From positions 153,285,323 through 153,349,322 of the forward strand of contig CM048745.1 of the NCBI GenBank assembly GCA_026315105.1: a DNA stretch of 64,000 nt, written 5' to 3'. The stretch comes from Locusta migratoria (taxonomy: Eukaryota; Arthropoda; Insecta; Orthoptera; Acrididae). Below are positions 1 to 12,369 of this stretch, in pieces. Both the position numbers and the translations under genes were made by a program. Position 1 is the first letter of the stretch. Every line of letters begins with the position of its first letter. The notes under the pieces are model-generated. The model was not told the origin of the DNA and ran no database searches. It was given only the letters and a program-made list of their open reading frames with translations.

Positions 1-1256
1 GATATGTACATCTTCTTAAAGATAAGTGTGATACTGCTTGAAAGTTAAGCAGACTAGAAGAACAGGCGGACCAGTTAATAGGAGAGTATCAGGCAGCGTT
101 TCGTAAAGGTCGATCTTGCGTCGAACAAATATTGAACCTAAAGATTGTTACAAATGAGAAGATGCAGAAACACTGTGGTGACTTTCGTAGATTTTAAAAG
201 GGCCTTACGATTCAATAGACAGGTAAACATTATTCTACACATTAGAGGAATTTCGGATTGACAGGAAAACAAGGTCAATTATCCAATAAGCATTAACAGG
301 AACAACCTCTAAGGTCAAATTCATGGGAGAAACATCAGAAGCATTTCACATCCTTACTGGATGGTCTCTCCCCCCTTTTGTTTAACTTGGTACTGGAGAA
401 AATTGTGAGGACATGGAAAGAAGAAATTAAAGGAATTCAACTTGAAATTAAAAAGGAGCTATTCTAACAAACATCAGAGAAGAAGCGAGACTCGCACTGG
501 AGAAGCTTCATGAAATCTCATAGAAAACTGGGCTACAAATCTCTTATGAAAAGACTCAATACATGGAAAACAAGCCTGCAGATAGTCTCTCCGTCACAAC
601 TCAATATGGAAAAGTAGCACAAGTTTCTCACTTCAGATATCTAGGAGAGATGATCGAACCATCAGGACTGAACTCAATAACCAATCAAGAAAGGGTCTCT
701 AGATTACAAAGGGCATATAAGCTAACTTGGAACCATTACAATAAGAAATCTATTTCTTTCAATGCAAAACTAAGGCATTACAACACAGTAGTCCCACCAG
801 AGGCACTCTTTGCTACAGAAACTACAATGATTCATGGTCATACGAAGATCAGAGAGATTGAAAAACAGGAAAGAAAATTTTGAGGAAAATATATGGTTCA
901 GTGTTTCGGGAAGGAATTTGGATAAAGCGTCCAACTAGAGAGATTTACTAAGACATGGAAACAACAACGGACACACCATCAGGAAGAGAAGGATGAAATT
1001 TTATGGATATATCAGCAGGATGAATGAAACGAGGCTCACAAGGCAAATATTTGAGATAGCAAACAAGAGCAAAAACAAGACGAAGTGGATCACTGAAACA
1101 GAAGAGGATATTAAAGAACTGGGAATCACACAAGACAACATAAACAATAGAGAACAGTTCAGGAACATTATAAAAAACATAAACAAGAACACACGGAGTA
1201 CAGAACAGGAAAAAAGTGGTCAGAAGAACGCGAGAGAGAACACAGTGAATGCATGA
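1..1256 (+). mobile_element. LINE reverse-transcriptase relic, cut by window start
   Basis: Degenerate non-LTR reverse transcriptase. Near 70-200 the sequence reads GEYQAAFRKGRSCVEQ followed by a frame-shifted VDFKRA-like block (RT motifs). From 563 to 883 an open stretch carries HFRYLGEMIEPSGL, NKKSISFNAKLRHYNT and a terminal IEKQERKF, typical of the region downstream of the RT palm in an arthropod LINE family. From 993 to 1256 the C-terminal segment MKFYGYISRMNETRLTRQIF continues it in another frame. Several stops and frameshifts make it a dead copy. A second relic of the same family lies at 30220-30640 on the other strand. The exact clade cannot be fixed without alignment. Confidence 0.8.
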
Positions 1257-1308
1257 AGATAATTTGGGAAGTCATAAGTTCAATCGCTCTCTTTAAAGGG
1301 AATAATCG

Positions 1309-2190
<882 letters not shown>

Positions 2191-2289
2191 CTGCTGCAAG
2201 TAGAGGTATTGCTTCTTGCAGGGCCTTCCTGCGACATTCGACGACGTCAGCTTGATCGTCAGCACATATCTTGATGCCGTGAGGTGACT
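2191..2289 (-). CDS. Takeout/JHBP-like protein, internal exon 2
   Basis: A 99-nt internal exon on the minus strand, preceded by a TTACAG acceptor (intron side 2290-2291) and followed by a CAG/GTAAGC donor (2189-2190). It reads in phase from exon 1 at 15488-15557: the single G left over there plus AG here makes Glu. The exon then continues SPHGIKICADDQ and ends in the block AIPLLAAG. Two cysteines nine residues apart, then an alpha-helical stretch ending PLLAAG, match the N-terminus of the takeout / haemolymph juvenile-hormone-binding family (C-x9-C ... P-x-L-x-x-G, normally followed by IPEL). Members are secreted carriers of small hydrophobic ligands. It ends in phase 1 after the glycine's first base, where the next exon should supply IPEL. 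That exon was not found and may lie left of the window. No stop, frameshift or repeat overlaps the exon. Confidence 0.7.
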
Positions 2290-2291
2290 CT

Positions 2292-3320
2292 GTAACATAA
2301 TGAGATGGTTTTCTGGAAAAACTCAAGAAAATTCGTTATACTCCAGGGACGTTGTCCAAACGAGGCGACAAGTCTTTTGGAGCTCCCAATGTCTAAAAAT
2401 AAATAAAATCATATTCATAACATACTTTAAGCATTGTCTTCGGAAGCCAGTGTTACGGTATTGTTGCGTACAATGCATGTGAAAATATAATGAATGTTTC
2501 CTTGCAATTTGTGGCAGTTACCATTCACGTCAGAGTCGTATTTGTATTTCAGCAATTTTGCAAGCATATCTTAGTAAGGTTCTCCGACCAAAGTTCTTAG
2601 TTTGCATTGTAGTGTGTTAAGCTCCCATCCGAGGAACACAACTAAAATCTTTGGTATAAGAAGTTGACTATGACCGATACAACACAACCAATTTTCCAGA
2701 ATTATACATATTAGAATCGGCAAGATATTGTACAGTTTTTAATGATAAACATCCCACTGTTAGACAATTATATGTTCAGTGTACACAAAATATATCGGTG
2801 CACCCTCAATCCAGCAATTACTGTGTATAAAGAATTATCGTCAAGGAGAAAGAACTGCACCAAAGGTAATTACAAGGCCAAGTTTGTGTGTCCATCTTCC
2901 GCAGTTAGTACAGAAATATTTGTTTCCATTGTTCCATTCTTTTTATTTTTTCCGAACGCGTTTCGGTCTTTGTTTAAAAGGTATCATCAGTCGATTCTAC
3001 ACTTGGAAATTACATTTTTGCTTGCTGATGTAGCCTCAACAGGCTACAAACAGTTCACTTTGTTTTCATTGAAATAATACAGGCTACTCACGTTTTATAG
3101 TCTCACGATTTTCATGATGTTCATCCAACTTGTCTTTGGCTGAATTCACACAGTTTCGCCACAATTTGCATATTTTCTGCTTCATTTTATCAGAGCTACT
3201 GTTTCACAGGTTTGAAGGTGTATCTTGTTTTTTGTTTGTTTACATCGTATGTTGCCATCTTCACTGAGTATGTGTATTGGGCGTCTGTGTTGTGTGTGCG
3301 TATGTAAAAGATGGCATATG
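2292..3320. other. No gene seen
   Basis: Intronic sequence on the minus strand. Near 2960-2995 is CGCGTTTCGGTCTT followed by TATCATCAG, a degenerate form of the GGTTTCGG...CTTCTTCTGG motif that recurs at 5028, 11193 and 45958. Nothing else is recognisable. Confidence 0.5.
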
Positions 3321-3996
3321 CAGGGTGAATCACATAACACTTGCACCGCAAATACTGCGGAAACGTAAAGTGCGATTGATGTGCGGTTTTCACAGAATGG
3401 ATTGGTAATCAGGGGCTCGTATTTTTAGCCAACAAACAGATTGTAATATTACTTAGAAACTGTATCTTTTACGCAAACATACAGTTTTTTAAATGTAACA
3501 ATGGTTGTTTCTATCATGCACGGGAATTTTTGATACCTGTTGTGTACAAAGAATTTTAAATGACATTTTTATCACGTTAGGTTGGCAACTTCAACCTCTG
3601 AAAGTTTCGGGGGCGGAGGCTGCGATAGCGTAGCTGACTGTCCGAGTGGCTAGCCCCTGGGGCACGGCCCACTGTCTCATGACCACCAGCCAGTCAGCTA
3701 CGCTGTCGTAGCCTCCGCTCCCAAAACTTGGAATGGTTGTAGCTGCCAAACTAAACGCGATAAAATGTCATTCAAAATTGTTTGTACACAGCTGGTGTCA
3801 AAGATTTCAGTGCATAATAGAAACAACGATTGTTCCATGTGAAAAATTGTATGACTGCATAAAAATATACACATTCTAGATATTTTGACAATCTGTTCAT
3901 TGGCTAACCATACGAGTCCTTGACTACCAATCCATTCTGTGAGAACTGCAGATCAATCGCAATATTTTCGGTGCAAGTGTTAGGTTATTCACCCTG
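3321..3996. mobile_element. 676-bp foldback (palindromic) DNA element
   Basis: Begins CAGGGTGAATCACATAAC and ends with its near-complement GTTATTCACCCTG. The two arms pair over almost their whole length: 3321-3639 with 3692-3996, about 305-319 bp each, roughly 80-85% by eye. Only a 52-bp loop with no partner separates them. The inner ends are GCGTAGCTGACT / AGTCAGCTACGC. There is no coding capacity, so it is a non-autonomous long-TIR element. No clear target duplication was found (flanks CATATG / TATATA), so the superfamily is open. Confidence 0.85.
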
Positions 3997-4050
3997 TATA
4001 TAGCAATCCATTATATAAAAGTTTTTGAAGGGCTCGATAAGGGAGGATTT

Positions 4051-4121
4051 TACCTGTGTATATCGATGTTCATTGGGCAAAAACTCTTTATATCTAGGCC
4101 ACCTCTGTATACCGAAGTGTT

Positions 4122-4158
<37 letters not shown>

Positions 4159-4178
4159 ACCTCTGTATATCGACGTGT
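4051..4178. repeat. Poly-T tract between degenerate 20-bp direct repeats
   Basis: A run of about 33 T (4123-4155) sits between ACCTCTGTATACCGAAGTGT (4101) and ACCTCTGTATATCGACGTGT (4157). A third relative, ACCTGTGTATATCGATGT, is at 4051. It may be a decayed poly(A) insertion on the minus strand with its duplication, or a short tandem family. Confidence 0.6.
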
Positions 4179-4491
4179 GCCCAAAGAGGAGAGTCCCAGT
4201 TTCTTCCCTCCTGCCCCAATGCATCGCTGAGATTTGGGTCACTCTGCAGGTCCCAAGACATCCGTGCCGGAGTGATTTTAGGCGGTGTTTGTTTTGATTT
4301 AGTATGAGCTGCGAGTGCCAGTCATGGGGTCACAGCGGAAAAGTCTGTCAGTTGCCGATAAGCTAAAGATGACTGACTTTGTGAGGAGTAAAGAAAAAGA
4401 AACACATACCATCTGGGTTTGGGATTCCAGCAAGCACACTGTAAACAATAATGAAGAATGAGGACCACGTGATAACCGCAGATGAAGGGAG

Positions 4492-4670
4492 ATTGTGACA
4501 CTTGCGGGGAGTGACACTTGCGGGGAGACCCGGACGCTGCAGGTAGTGAACAGGGTGTTCCAGAAGAGTTTGTGACACTTGCGGGGAGTGACACTTGCGG
4601 GGAAAGGGAATGTGTAGACACTTGCGGGGAGACCCGGACGCTGCAGGTAGTGAACAGGGTGTTCCACAAG
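4492..4670. repeat. Duplicated 103-bp unit rich in GACACTTGCGGGGA
   Basis: GTGACACTTGCGGGGA occurs at 4495, 4511, 4572 and 4588. The longer block ACACTTGCGGGGAGACCC...GTTCCA occurs at 4514-4562 and again at 4619-4667. This is a local tandem duplication. Open frames here arise from the repetition. Confidence 0.85.
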
Positions 4671-5737
4671 TAGGGATACACCACCCCTACTCCACGCCCT
4701 CCTTCCGCTACCTGTGCGGTATTCAGCGAAAGGCCCACCGAGCGAGGTGGATCAGTAGTAACGGGACGCATCTATATTCGCATTTATCGCAAATGCGAAT
4801 TTTTCCTGTCCCTAGTAATACCTCTAAAAATAAACAGCTGATCAAGGTACTAAAAGCAAGGGCAGATCTTTGGGTGTATTACTACAAATAACTAAAACAA
4901 AATTTGATCATGGAATTATATACAATCTCATTATAAAGGTTTTTTGTAGGTGGTTTTGAGCAGCTTTTAAATATGTTAGGACTTGCATTATGAAATATAG
5001 ACAGCTACACCTTATGTTTATTATGAGATATCGATTTCGGCTAATTTCAGGTCATCTTCAAGTCTCAAACAACATGTATTACTTATGCAACATGTATTAC
5101 TCATAACCTTTAACTGTTTACACACAAGGTCTAACGTTGTTAAACGCGTTAGCGATGAAAACAGACCCAGAATCTTTGCATCTAAATGATACATGTATTG
5201 GTGTGATGTCTTATTTCGAAAGAACAGACATCACACCAATAGATATATAGCTCTCGGTAAAATGGAACGATACGATGTCGTTACGTAGCACAGCACGGCC
5301 GACTGGAAACGCAGGAGAAGTGCAAACAAGAGGTATGATTATAATTAGGTCTACATGGCGAAGATTACACCAAAAAATTTAACTTTTCGTCTACTCTGGC
5401 GATAGAAAGCAAATTTTAAAATCGTGTCTACTATGTAAAGATTTAGTTAGCAACACAAAACGCTTCAAGTCCATAACTTCACTGGTTTTCGATTTATGAA
5501 TTTTTATTATGTTTTTAATTTTATTATAAAAAAAACAAATTTGGGACTCACATTACAATTTTCATATGGCAGATTTTGTAGGTACATTCACAAGATATAA
5601 TTCAACGGTTCTGTGCATTCATCTTATGAGAAATATCAATCATTTGTTTTCAGTGTATTTCAAATTTCTACATTTAAGTTTCTTTAATTATTAGTACTTA
5701 AATATGGCGATGAAATAAATAAATTACGTGTATATGT
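4671..5737. other. No gene; small inverted repeats
   Basis: Holds an inverted repeat ATTGGTGTGATGTCT (5197) / AGACATCACACCAAT (5226) around a TTTCGAAAGAAC core. It is a relative of the palindrome at 15976-16030. Also a short palindrome ATTCGCATTTATCGCAAATG near 4769 and a GATTTCGGCTAATTTC...CATCTTCAAG motif at 5030-5060. Nothing coding is recognised. Confidence 0.5.
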
Positions 5738-5886
5738 GTAGTCTTATGCGGCCAAACTACTTAGGTCATCGGTCGCTAGACTTACACACTACTTAATCTT
5801 ACTTAAAATAACTTTGGCAAAGTACAAACAAACATACCCATGTCCGAGGAAGAACTCAAACCTCCGACCGGACCGGCCGCGCAATT
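5738..5886 (-). mobile_element. Old tRNA-derived SINE, type A, decayed
   Basis: On the minus strand the tRNA-like head (GGTCGGAGGTTTGAGTTCTT, a decayed B box) is followed by a body that resembles the other SINEs at GTAGTTTGG-like positions. It is more diverged than the other copies and lacks a clear tail duplication. Confidence 0.6.
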
Positions 5887-6730
5887 TGTGACACAAATTA
5901 CATGTTTGGTAATATTAGTGCATAGAAGTATGAAATCACATCAAGACTACTTCCTGCAAACATTTCGACAAAAAAAGTTGACACTGAGTTCAGAAAAACA
6001 AAATTCTGGTATATTGGATTTTAACATTTTATCAAAAAATGAATGTTACTACAAGAGATACAGCCATTCAAATTTACGGCCACTGTGACGTTTTCCCTTC
6101 CTGAATAAATGAGCTGCTTCTTGTAGTTTCAACATCACAGTAGCCTTTTCCTTGAATGTTCTGAATATAAATCTTCACACAGACTTCTTGAGGAGGAGAG
6201 TGATACGGATATCTGAATGTAAACCACTGCCTATTACCTTAGACCTTTTTGACTGTACTGAACAGGAGTTCCGAGTATTCCATAATTTATATTTATACAG
6301 TTAACAGGCAATGCAATTTATAACCAACTATTGGCTGCCAATTTCGCTTCATTTTTCCTGGAAGTCTTGCGACTTGTTTCTCCCTTTTGGTTTATGCCAA
6401 GTTCGGAGTAAAAATGGTTCAATATGACGGTGATAGAAAATAGAATTTATCTTTAGCATTTTTCGGTTCGTGACGTTCCCTTACAAATTCCGTATTTCAT
6501 ATATTTATTAGATGTATTTGTAATTCGAATACAGCGAAATTGTTTTGGGGTCTCGAATAAACGCATCAAGTATGTAAAATACTCATTGACTTATTATTAA
6601 CGTTTTTAATTGAAGGTTCAAGGTTGCGTCTCCTATTAAAAAGCAGAGTAGCTATTTTTAAAGAGATGAAAGTTGCGTGATAGTGGGGTTAACTACATAG
6701 CGGTCAATTACATCAACGTATCTGTGCAGG
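5887..6730. other. No gene seen
   Basis: AT-rich intronic sequence with no recognisable repeat, coding block or RNA gene. Confidence 0.5.
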
Positions 6731-9000
6731 ATGCCTACATCTACATCTACATCTACATACATACTCCGCAATTCACCGTAAGGTGCATGGCGAAGGGTAC
6801 ACTGCACCACTACTAGGCATTTCCTTTCCTATTCCACTCCCAAATTGAACGAGGAAAAAAAGAATGCCTATATGCCTCCGTATGAGCCCTAATTTCTCTT
6901 ATCTTGTCTTTGTGATCTTTACGCGAAATGTAAGTAGGCGGCAGCAAGATCGTACTACACGCAGCTTCAAATTCCGGCCCTCTAAATTTATTCAACAGAA
7001 ATTCACGAAAAGAACGTCGTCTTTCTTCCAGCGATCCCCAATTGAGTTGCCGGAGCATTTCCGTGACACTCGCGCATTGGTCGAACCTACCGGTAACAAA
7101 TCTAGCTGCTCGTCTGTGAACCGCCTCTATGTCTTCCTTTAAACTAATCTGCTGCGGGTCCCAAACACTTGAGCAATACTCAAGACGTAGTCGTACAAGC
7201 GTTTTATACGCAGTCTCCTTTACAGGTGAAGTGCATCTTCCCAAAATTCTCCCAATAATCCGAAGTCGGCTGTCCGCCTTAGTCACAACTGTCCTTACAT
7301 GCTTGTTCCATTTCATATCGCTCTGCAATGTTACGCCTAGATATTTGAACGACAGCATCAAGAAGCTCACTACTAATGCTGTATTCGAACATTATGGGAT
7401 TGTTTTTTCTACTCATGCGAATCACATTTTTCCACATTGAGAGCTAGCTGCCAATCTTCGCACCAACTAGAAATTTTGTTTAAGTCATCCTACATGCTAT
7501 TACAGTCAGTTACAGACGACACCCTCCCATACACCACAGCATCATCAGCAAAAAGACGCATATTACAACTTACTATGTCCATCATTTATATATTTATATA
7601 GATAGAAAATAATAGCGGTCCTATCACACTCCCCTGGGGCACGCCTGACGATACACTCGTCTCTGATGAACAAACGTTGTCGAGAACAACGTACTGCGTT
7701 CTATTACTTAGGAAGTCTTCCAGCCAGTCACAAATCTGTGAACCTATTCCATAAGCTCGTATCTTCGTTAGCAGTCTGCAGTGTGGCACCGCGTCGAACG
7801 CCTTTTTGAAGTCGAGAAAAACACAATCCGCCTGTTGCCCTTCGTCCATGGCTCGCAAGATGTCATGTGCGAAAAGGGCAAGCTGAGTTTCACATGAACT
7901 ATGTTTCCTAAACCCGTGCTGATTCATGGAAAGAAGCTTTTCCGTTTCAAGGAAATTTACTATATTCGAACTGAGAATATGCTCCAAAATTCTACATGAA
8001 ACTGATGTCAACGATATTGGCCTGTAATTGTGTGGGTCAGTTCTCTTTCCTTTCTTATACAAGGGAGTCACCTGCGCTTTTTTCCAATCACTAGGAACTT
8101 TGCGCTGAGTTAAAGATTAGTCTTTGTAAAACTGAACTGGTATTCCATCCGGACAGCAGACTTTTTTCGTATTTAGCTCTCTCAGCTGCTTCTCTACACC
8201 GGAAATACCTATTTCTATGTCCCCCATTTCGGAATTACTACGTTGATCAAATGATGGTACATTTGTGCGGTCCTGCTGCGTGAAAGATTTCTTAAAGGTT
8301 AAATTTAGAACTTCAGCTTTACGTTTGCTTTCTTCAATTACTGCCCCGGAATGATCAACGAGTGACTAAACATTGGGCTTTGAACCGCTTATCGATTTTA
8401 CATAGGACCAGAATTTTTTCGGGTTCTCGGAAAGATCTTTTGGTAAGGTATGGCTGTGATAATTATTGTATGCTCCACGCATCAATCTTTTTATAGACGC
8501 ACGAATCTCTACTAGCTTTTGCCTGTCATCATTTGCGTGTTCTTTTTTGAATCGAGAGTGCAACAGCCTTTGCTTTCTCAGCAGCTTTCTAACATTATTA
8601 TTATACCAAGGTGGATCATTTCCATCCTTAATCGTCATTACTGGGACATATTTCTCTAACCCTTTATTAACAATGCACTTAAATGTAGTCCACAATTACT
8701 CTACATCCATAGTCCCGGAATTAAACGATGCCCATTCATTTTCTAAGTGCGATCGTAACATTTGCTTATCGGTTCTTCCCAACAAAAACACACTCCTAGC
8801 CTTCTTGATTAGTTTATGAACTTTGGTCATCATCGACGCTATGACGATATCATGATCATTAATTCCTGTCTCTACACAGACATCGTTAATAAGCTCAGGC
8901 CTGTTTGTGGCTAAAAGGTCTAGAATATTTCCATTGCGCGTGGGTTGCCGGTTTAACTGCTCAAGACAGTATTTATTGCTTGCAGGGGTGTCTTGATATG
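6731..9000 (-). mobile_element. CR1-like LINE, 5'-truncated, ORF2 relic (EN end, RT, 3' tail)
   Basis: Reading right to left: the end of an apurinic-type endonuclease (ILDLLATNRPELI, GINDHDIV, about 8800-8930); a linker with PPWYNNNVRKLLRKQ (8366-8695); RT with NYRPISLTSVSCRILEHIL, HGFRKHSSC, VFLDFKKAFDAVPH and SGVPQGSVIGPLLFSIYIN (7586-8071); and the C-terminal region FKYLGVTLQSDMKWNKHV through IREIRAHTEAYRHSFFPRSI (6813-7370). The 3' end carries repeated GATGTA units (6733-6757 on the plus strand as CATCTA), a short-unit tail as in CR1-type LINEs. Stops and frameshifts split it into at least four frames, so it is inactive. It lies antisense to nothing else and sits in the sense direction of the takeout-like intron. 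Confidence 0.9.
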
Positions 9001-9109
9001 CTTAGGTTCTCAATAATATGCTTTTAGGAGGTATGACTGTTGAAAGTCATCGTCTTGTAGTAGCAGAGAATGTCTTAATAACTCTCCAAACATTATCACT
9101 GTTAAAATA

Positions 9110-9500
9110 CCGTTTTGTTTTCAGGAGGAACACTCAACATCGGAAGAGTCCAAAGAAGAGCAGCTCGTTTCGTATTGACGGAAATGATACAGGATCTGGG
9201 ATGGGAATCATTGCAACAACGCCGCTTATAGCTGCGGCGTGGGCTACTTACGAAACTACAATCGCCAACATTTTCGTCCGAAAGCGAAAATTTATTGTTG
9301 GCTCCCACTTACGTACTGATCATCAGAATAAAATACAAGAAATCAGAGCTCGGACGGAGAGATTCAGGTGTTCTTTCTTCCCGCACGCTATTCGAGAATG
9401 GAATGGGAGATAAATAGTACAACGGTGGTTCGATGAATCCTCTACCTGGCACTTAAATATGATTTGCAGGGTATCCCATGTAGATGTAGATGACAGACGA
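9110..9500 (+). mobile_element. CR1-like LINE 3' fragment
   Basis: The plus strand encodes IQEIRARTERFRCSFFPHAI with REWNGR, the C-terminus of the same kind of LINE, then 3' UTR and a GATGTAGATGTAGATG tail (9477-9493). It is much closer to the copy at 52083-52390 than to the one at 6731, so at least two subfamilies are present. Confidence 0.8.
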
Positions 9501-10720
9501 CATCCAGTTAGGTGGTGAAGAGCACTTGATATGGCGATCAGTTCCGCAGCACTGTTCAATGGGTTTGAGCCGTAACGTCTCTGATTTAGTGAGGGATAGC
9601 TATCTAGATAGACTTTGGACCGGTCGCGCTGTGGTTGGCTGGGTCACGTGTTAAGAGCGCGCGCCGACAGGCGAAAAGGAGAGCAGACGAGAACGCCTGG
9701 TGAGAAGGGAAGTTACGCACCAGCAGGTCTGGCTGAACGGCTGCTGCGACGTATAGAGCCTCCATACTGATACAAGTCTTACCGTCTCTCCTGATTCAGG
9801 TGTGACTCGGTGTTGTGGTACCGACATGCGAATCGTTGTTTTGATACAGGGCTACACTGTGAAGCCGACCTCGTGCAATTTTAGTTGTTAACTAGCTTAA
9901 ACCTGCGGCTGCGCTCGCCTGTTGGTTGATTATGATAGACAGGCTATTTTTCAGTAGTGTGCTATCAGACTGGTTTTGAAGGATGAAATGAAATACAGTA
10001 CCTTCTTTAGAAACAAACATTTTTAGTCAACTTTATCAGGAAAGTATGTAGGGTAGATCAAATCACGCGTAAAAATGCACTCGTTTCGAAGAATCCAATC
10101 ACGAAATTCAACAAAATGATTGTAATAATATTACAGATCGATCACTTGATGTAATGCGTGAAATTTCAAATCGATGTTTTTTACAGATATTTTAAAAGAA
10201 ATTTCGTCTTTACTGCTTTATTTATTTATTCTTATATTTCCTTATTTGTATGCTAATCCTTACAGAGAAAGAGATGAAGACATTGTAGCATACGAAACAT
10301 GGTCTGTGGCATCACGTTTTGCTTTATGTAACCTCCTTGCTGTAGAGTCGCAATCGTTATCGCTGCCTTCAGTCCAAATTTTTTTTATAATTTGACGACT
10401 TTCAATCACCATATCTTCCATCCCCTTATAGCTATCGGCATGGAACTGCTATGGTGTACAATGGGAGACTTCGGAGAACAATTGCACACAGACCATTCGT
10501 TTGTGTTCTGTAGTTTTCGCTGCAGAGCGTAATATTAACACACACACACACGTAGAATTTTATATACACCGATAACATTCCATCTCAGTATACTCCACCC
10601 TTTTATCATTATCAACCCTCAAGCAACAATGCAACCAATAAAACCATTTTCAAAGAGTAAATATAATTTTCAAAGAGTAATTACTGTTCCGCATTTCGCG
10701 TTATATTCTTCAAATTACTA
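9501..10720. other. No gene seen
   Basis: Unclassified intronic sequence. A GC-richer patch at 9600-9800 has no open exon that I could support. Confidence 0.5.
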
Positions 10721-10850
10721 AATAGCTATCAGGTCGCTATAAAACCCTGCCTAAAACCCTCCTCAGGTATAAATTAGTAACTGAACAAATATTTAAGTCT
10801 CTGCGTCTTGTCGTTCGGACGTGATAAGCGCACACCGAACAGACATTTAC

Positions 10851-10909
<59 letters not shown>

Positions 10910-11055
10910 TAGATAAATAGCTATCCCATCGCCATAAAACCGTGCCTAAAGCCTTCCCCGGGAAAACATTAGTAACTGTACAAATTTTTAGCTCTTTCTG
11001 TCGTGTGGTTCAGACGTGATAAACGTACACCGAACAGACATTCACATTTATAGAT
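10721..11055. repeat. Duplicated ~135-bp unit flanking an (AT)27 microsatellite
   Basis: AAATAGCTATCAGGTCGC...CACCGAACAGACATTTACAT (10721-10852) is repeated with about 80% identity as AATAGCTATCCCATCGCC...CACCGAACAGACATTCACAT (10917-11048). The AT run lies between them at 10853-10906. This looks like a local duplication that includes the source of the microsatellite. Confidence 0.8.
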
Positions 11056-11137
11056 ATAGATTGAGGCTCGGTGTGATCTGGTTTTTAAATTGAGCGAAAT
11101 GACTTTCAGAACACTGTTTTAATATTTCCCTGCCTTT

Positions 11138-11447
11138 AAATTAATGAAATGCAGCAACCAGTTGCTTGTGGTTATTTATTTTTAACTTTAACGACCGGTT
11201 TCGGGCGCTTGAGTGCCCTTCTTCTGGTCTCTATACAGACAAACAAGTGCATTGGTATACAGTAAAGGCTATACAACGTACAAAAGGCGGTTACAGAAAT
11301 TTGAAGCAGTTTCGAACCAAATAGATTGTAATAAAGATAAGTTCATATAATGGGATAAAATTAAGACTTACATTTTTATACTGTTGCTTAATGAATGTAC
11401 ATGCTAGTAGGAGAATCAACGCTAAGTGCAGAGATTTTGGAATGAAT
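11138..11447. repeat. Dispersed ~310-bp repeat, copy 1
   Basis: Nearly identical to 45900-46202. It starts TAAATTAATGAAATGCAGC, carries ACCGGTTTCGG...CTTCTTCTGG, and ends GCAGAGATT..AATGAAT. The second copy has a 13-bp target duplication, so the family retroposes. I suspect the 3' end of a non-LTR or Penelope-like element, because the GGTTTCGG...CTTCTTCTGG block recurs widely in arthropod repeats. That assignment is a guess. Confidence 0.7.
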
Positions 11448-11565
11448 AACAATCAGCTGCTAACAAAGTATCTATGGATGAGGCTTGAAGTAAAAGAGTA
11501 ACGATAAATAAGGAAAAAAGGCTATGGGAAAACAGTAATACTCAAAGTAGTTGAAAAGGAAAGCA

Positions 11566-11749
11566 TAAAAAATTCAAATGTTTGTATAGCTTATGGGACT
11601 TAACTACGGGGTCATCAGTCCCTAAACTTACAAACTACTTATGAACTACTTACGAACTAGGACGGCACAAATATCCATGCCCGAGGGGGGATTCGAACCC
11701 CCGACCGTAGTGGCCGTGCAGACCGTGACTGAAGCGCCTCAGTCCCTAC
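11566..11749 (-). mobile_element. SINE type A, 5' end lost at element boundary
   Basis: The minus strand shows the usual head with B box GGTTCGAATCC, CTCGGGCATGGATATTTGTG, the GGGACTGATGACCCCGTAGT body and ATTTGAA tail. The first 20 or so bases of the head are missing exactly where the foldback element at 11750 begins, suggesting that the two insertions interfered. Confidence 0.85.
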
Positions 11750-12356
11750 ACTAACCAGATATTTAACGCGAATATGAATCAAATAAAAACGCGAACACAC
11801 AATAACTTTAATGAACGGAAGAGAAATCGCAGTGAAAAGTCAAAATATGTAGCTTCTAGAGAGAAGCCGGTTACACGTACAACTGAGACTTTGCTGCACG
11901 GGTGTGCACTAGAGGACGTCCACTCGGCGACTGAAACTTGTTTCAAGATACACATAATGGATAAAAGTTTCATGTTCCTTTTACTTATAACCTCTTACAC
12001 CCCCTTGCTCCATGCCCCGTCTGGAGCTCCACCTGTGATTGTCTCACAACCCAAAGGCAGTGGTTTCACCGCAAACTATACAAACATTTGAAACATTCCG
12101 CCGTGTGAATCGCGTCGCGACAGTCGTCTGTCTTTGTTTTGAAACAGTTACCGTTTTTTACTACCGCCAGTCGCCGAGTGGACGTCCTCCAGTACACACC
12201 CATCCACTGACAGCAAAGTCACAGTTGTACGTGTAACCGGCTTCTCTCTAGAAGCTACATATTTTGACTTTTCAGTGCGCTTTCCCTTCAGTTCATTAAA
12301 GTTATTGTTTGCTCGCGTTTTATTTGATTCATATTCGCGTTAAATATCTGGTTAGT
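11750..12356. mobile_element. 607-bp foldback element with ~185-bp inverted arms
   Basis: Ends are ACTAACCAGATATTTAACG and its complement. Arms 11750-11935 and 12168-12356 pair at roughly 90%, including an identical stretch around TCTAGAGAGAAGCCGG and the inner block GACGTCCACTCGGCGACTG. The 230-bp centre has no partner. There is no transposase frame, so it is non-autonomous. Confidence 0.85.
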
Positions 12357-12369
12357 CTTGCTATCTGCT

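Noticed and set aside
4299..4771. Long minus-strand frames with repeated HPVHYLQRPG-type phrases
   Set aside because: They translate the local tandem duplication and have no start, splice or family support.
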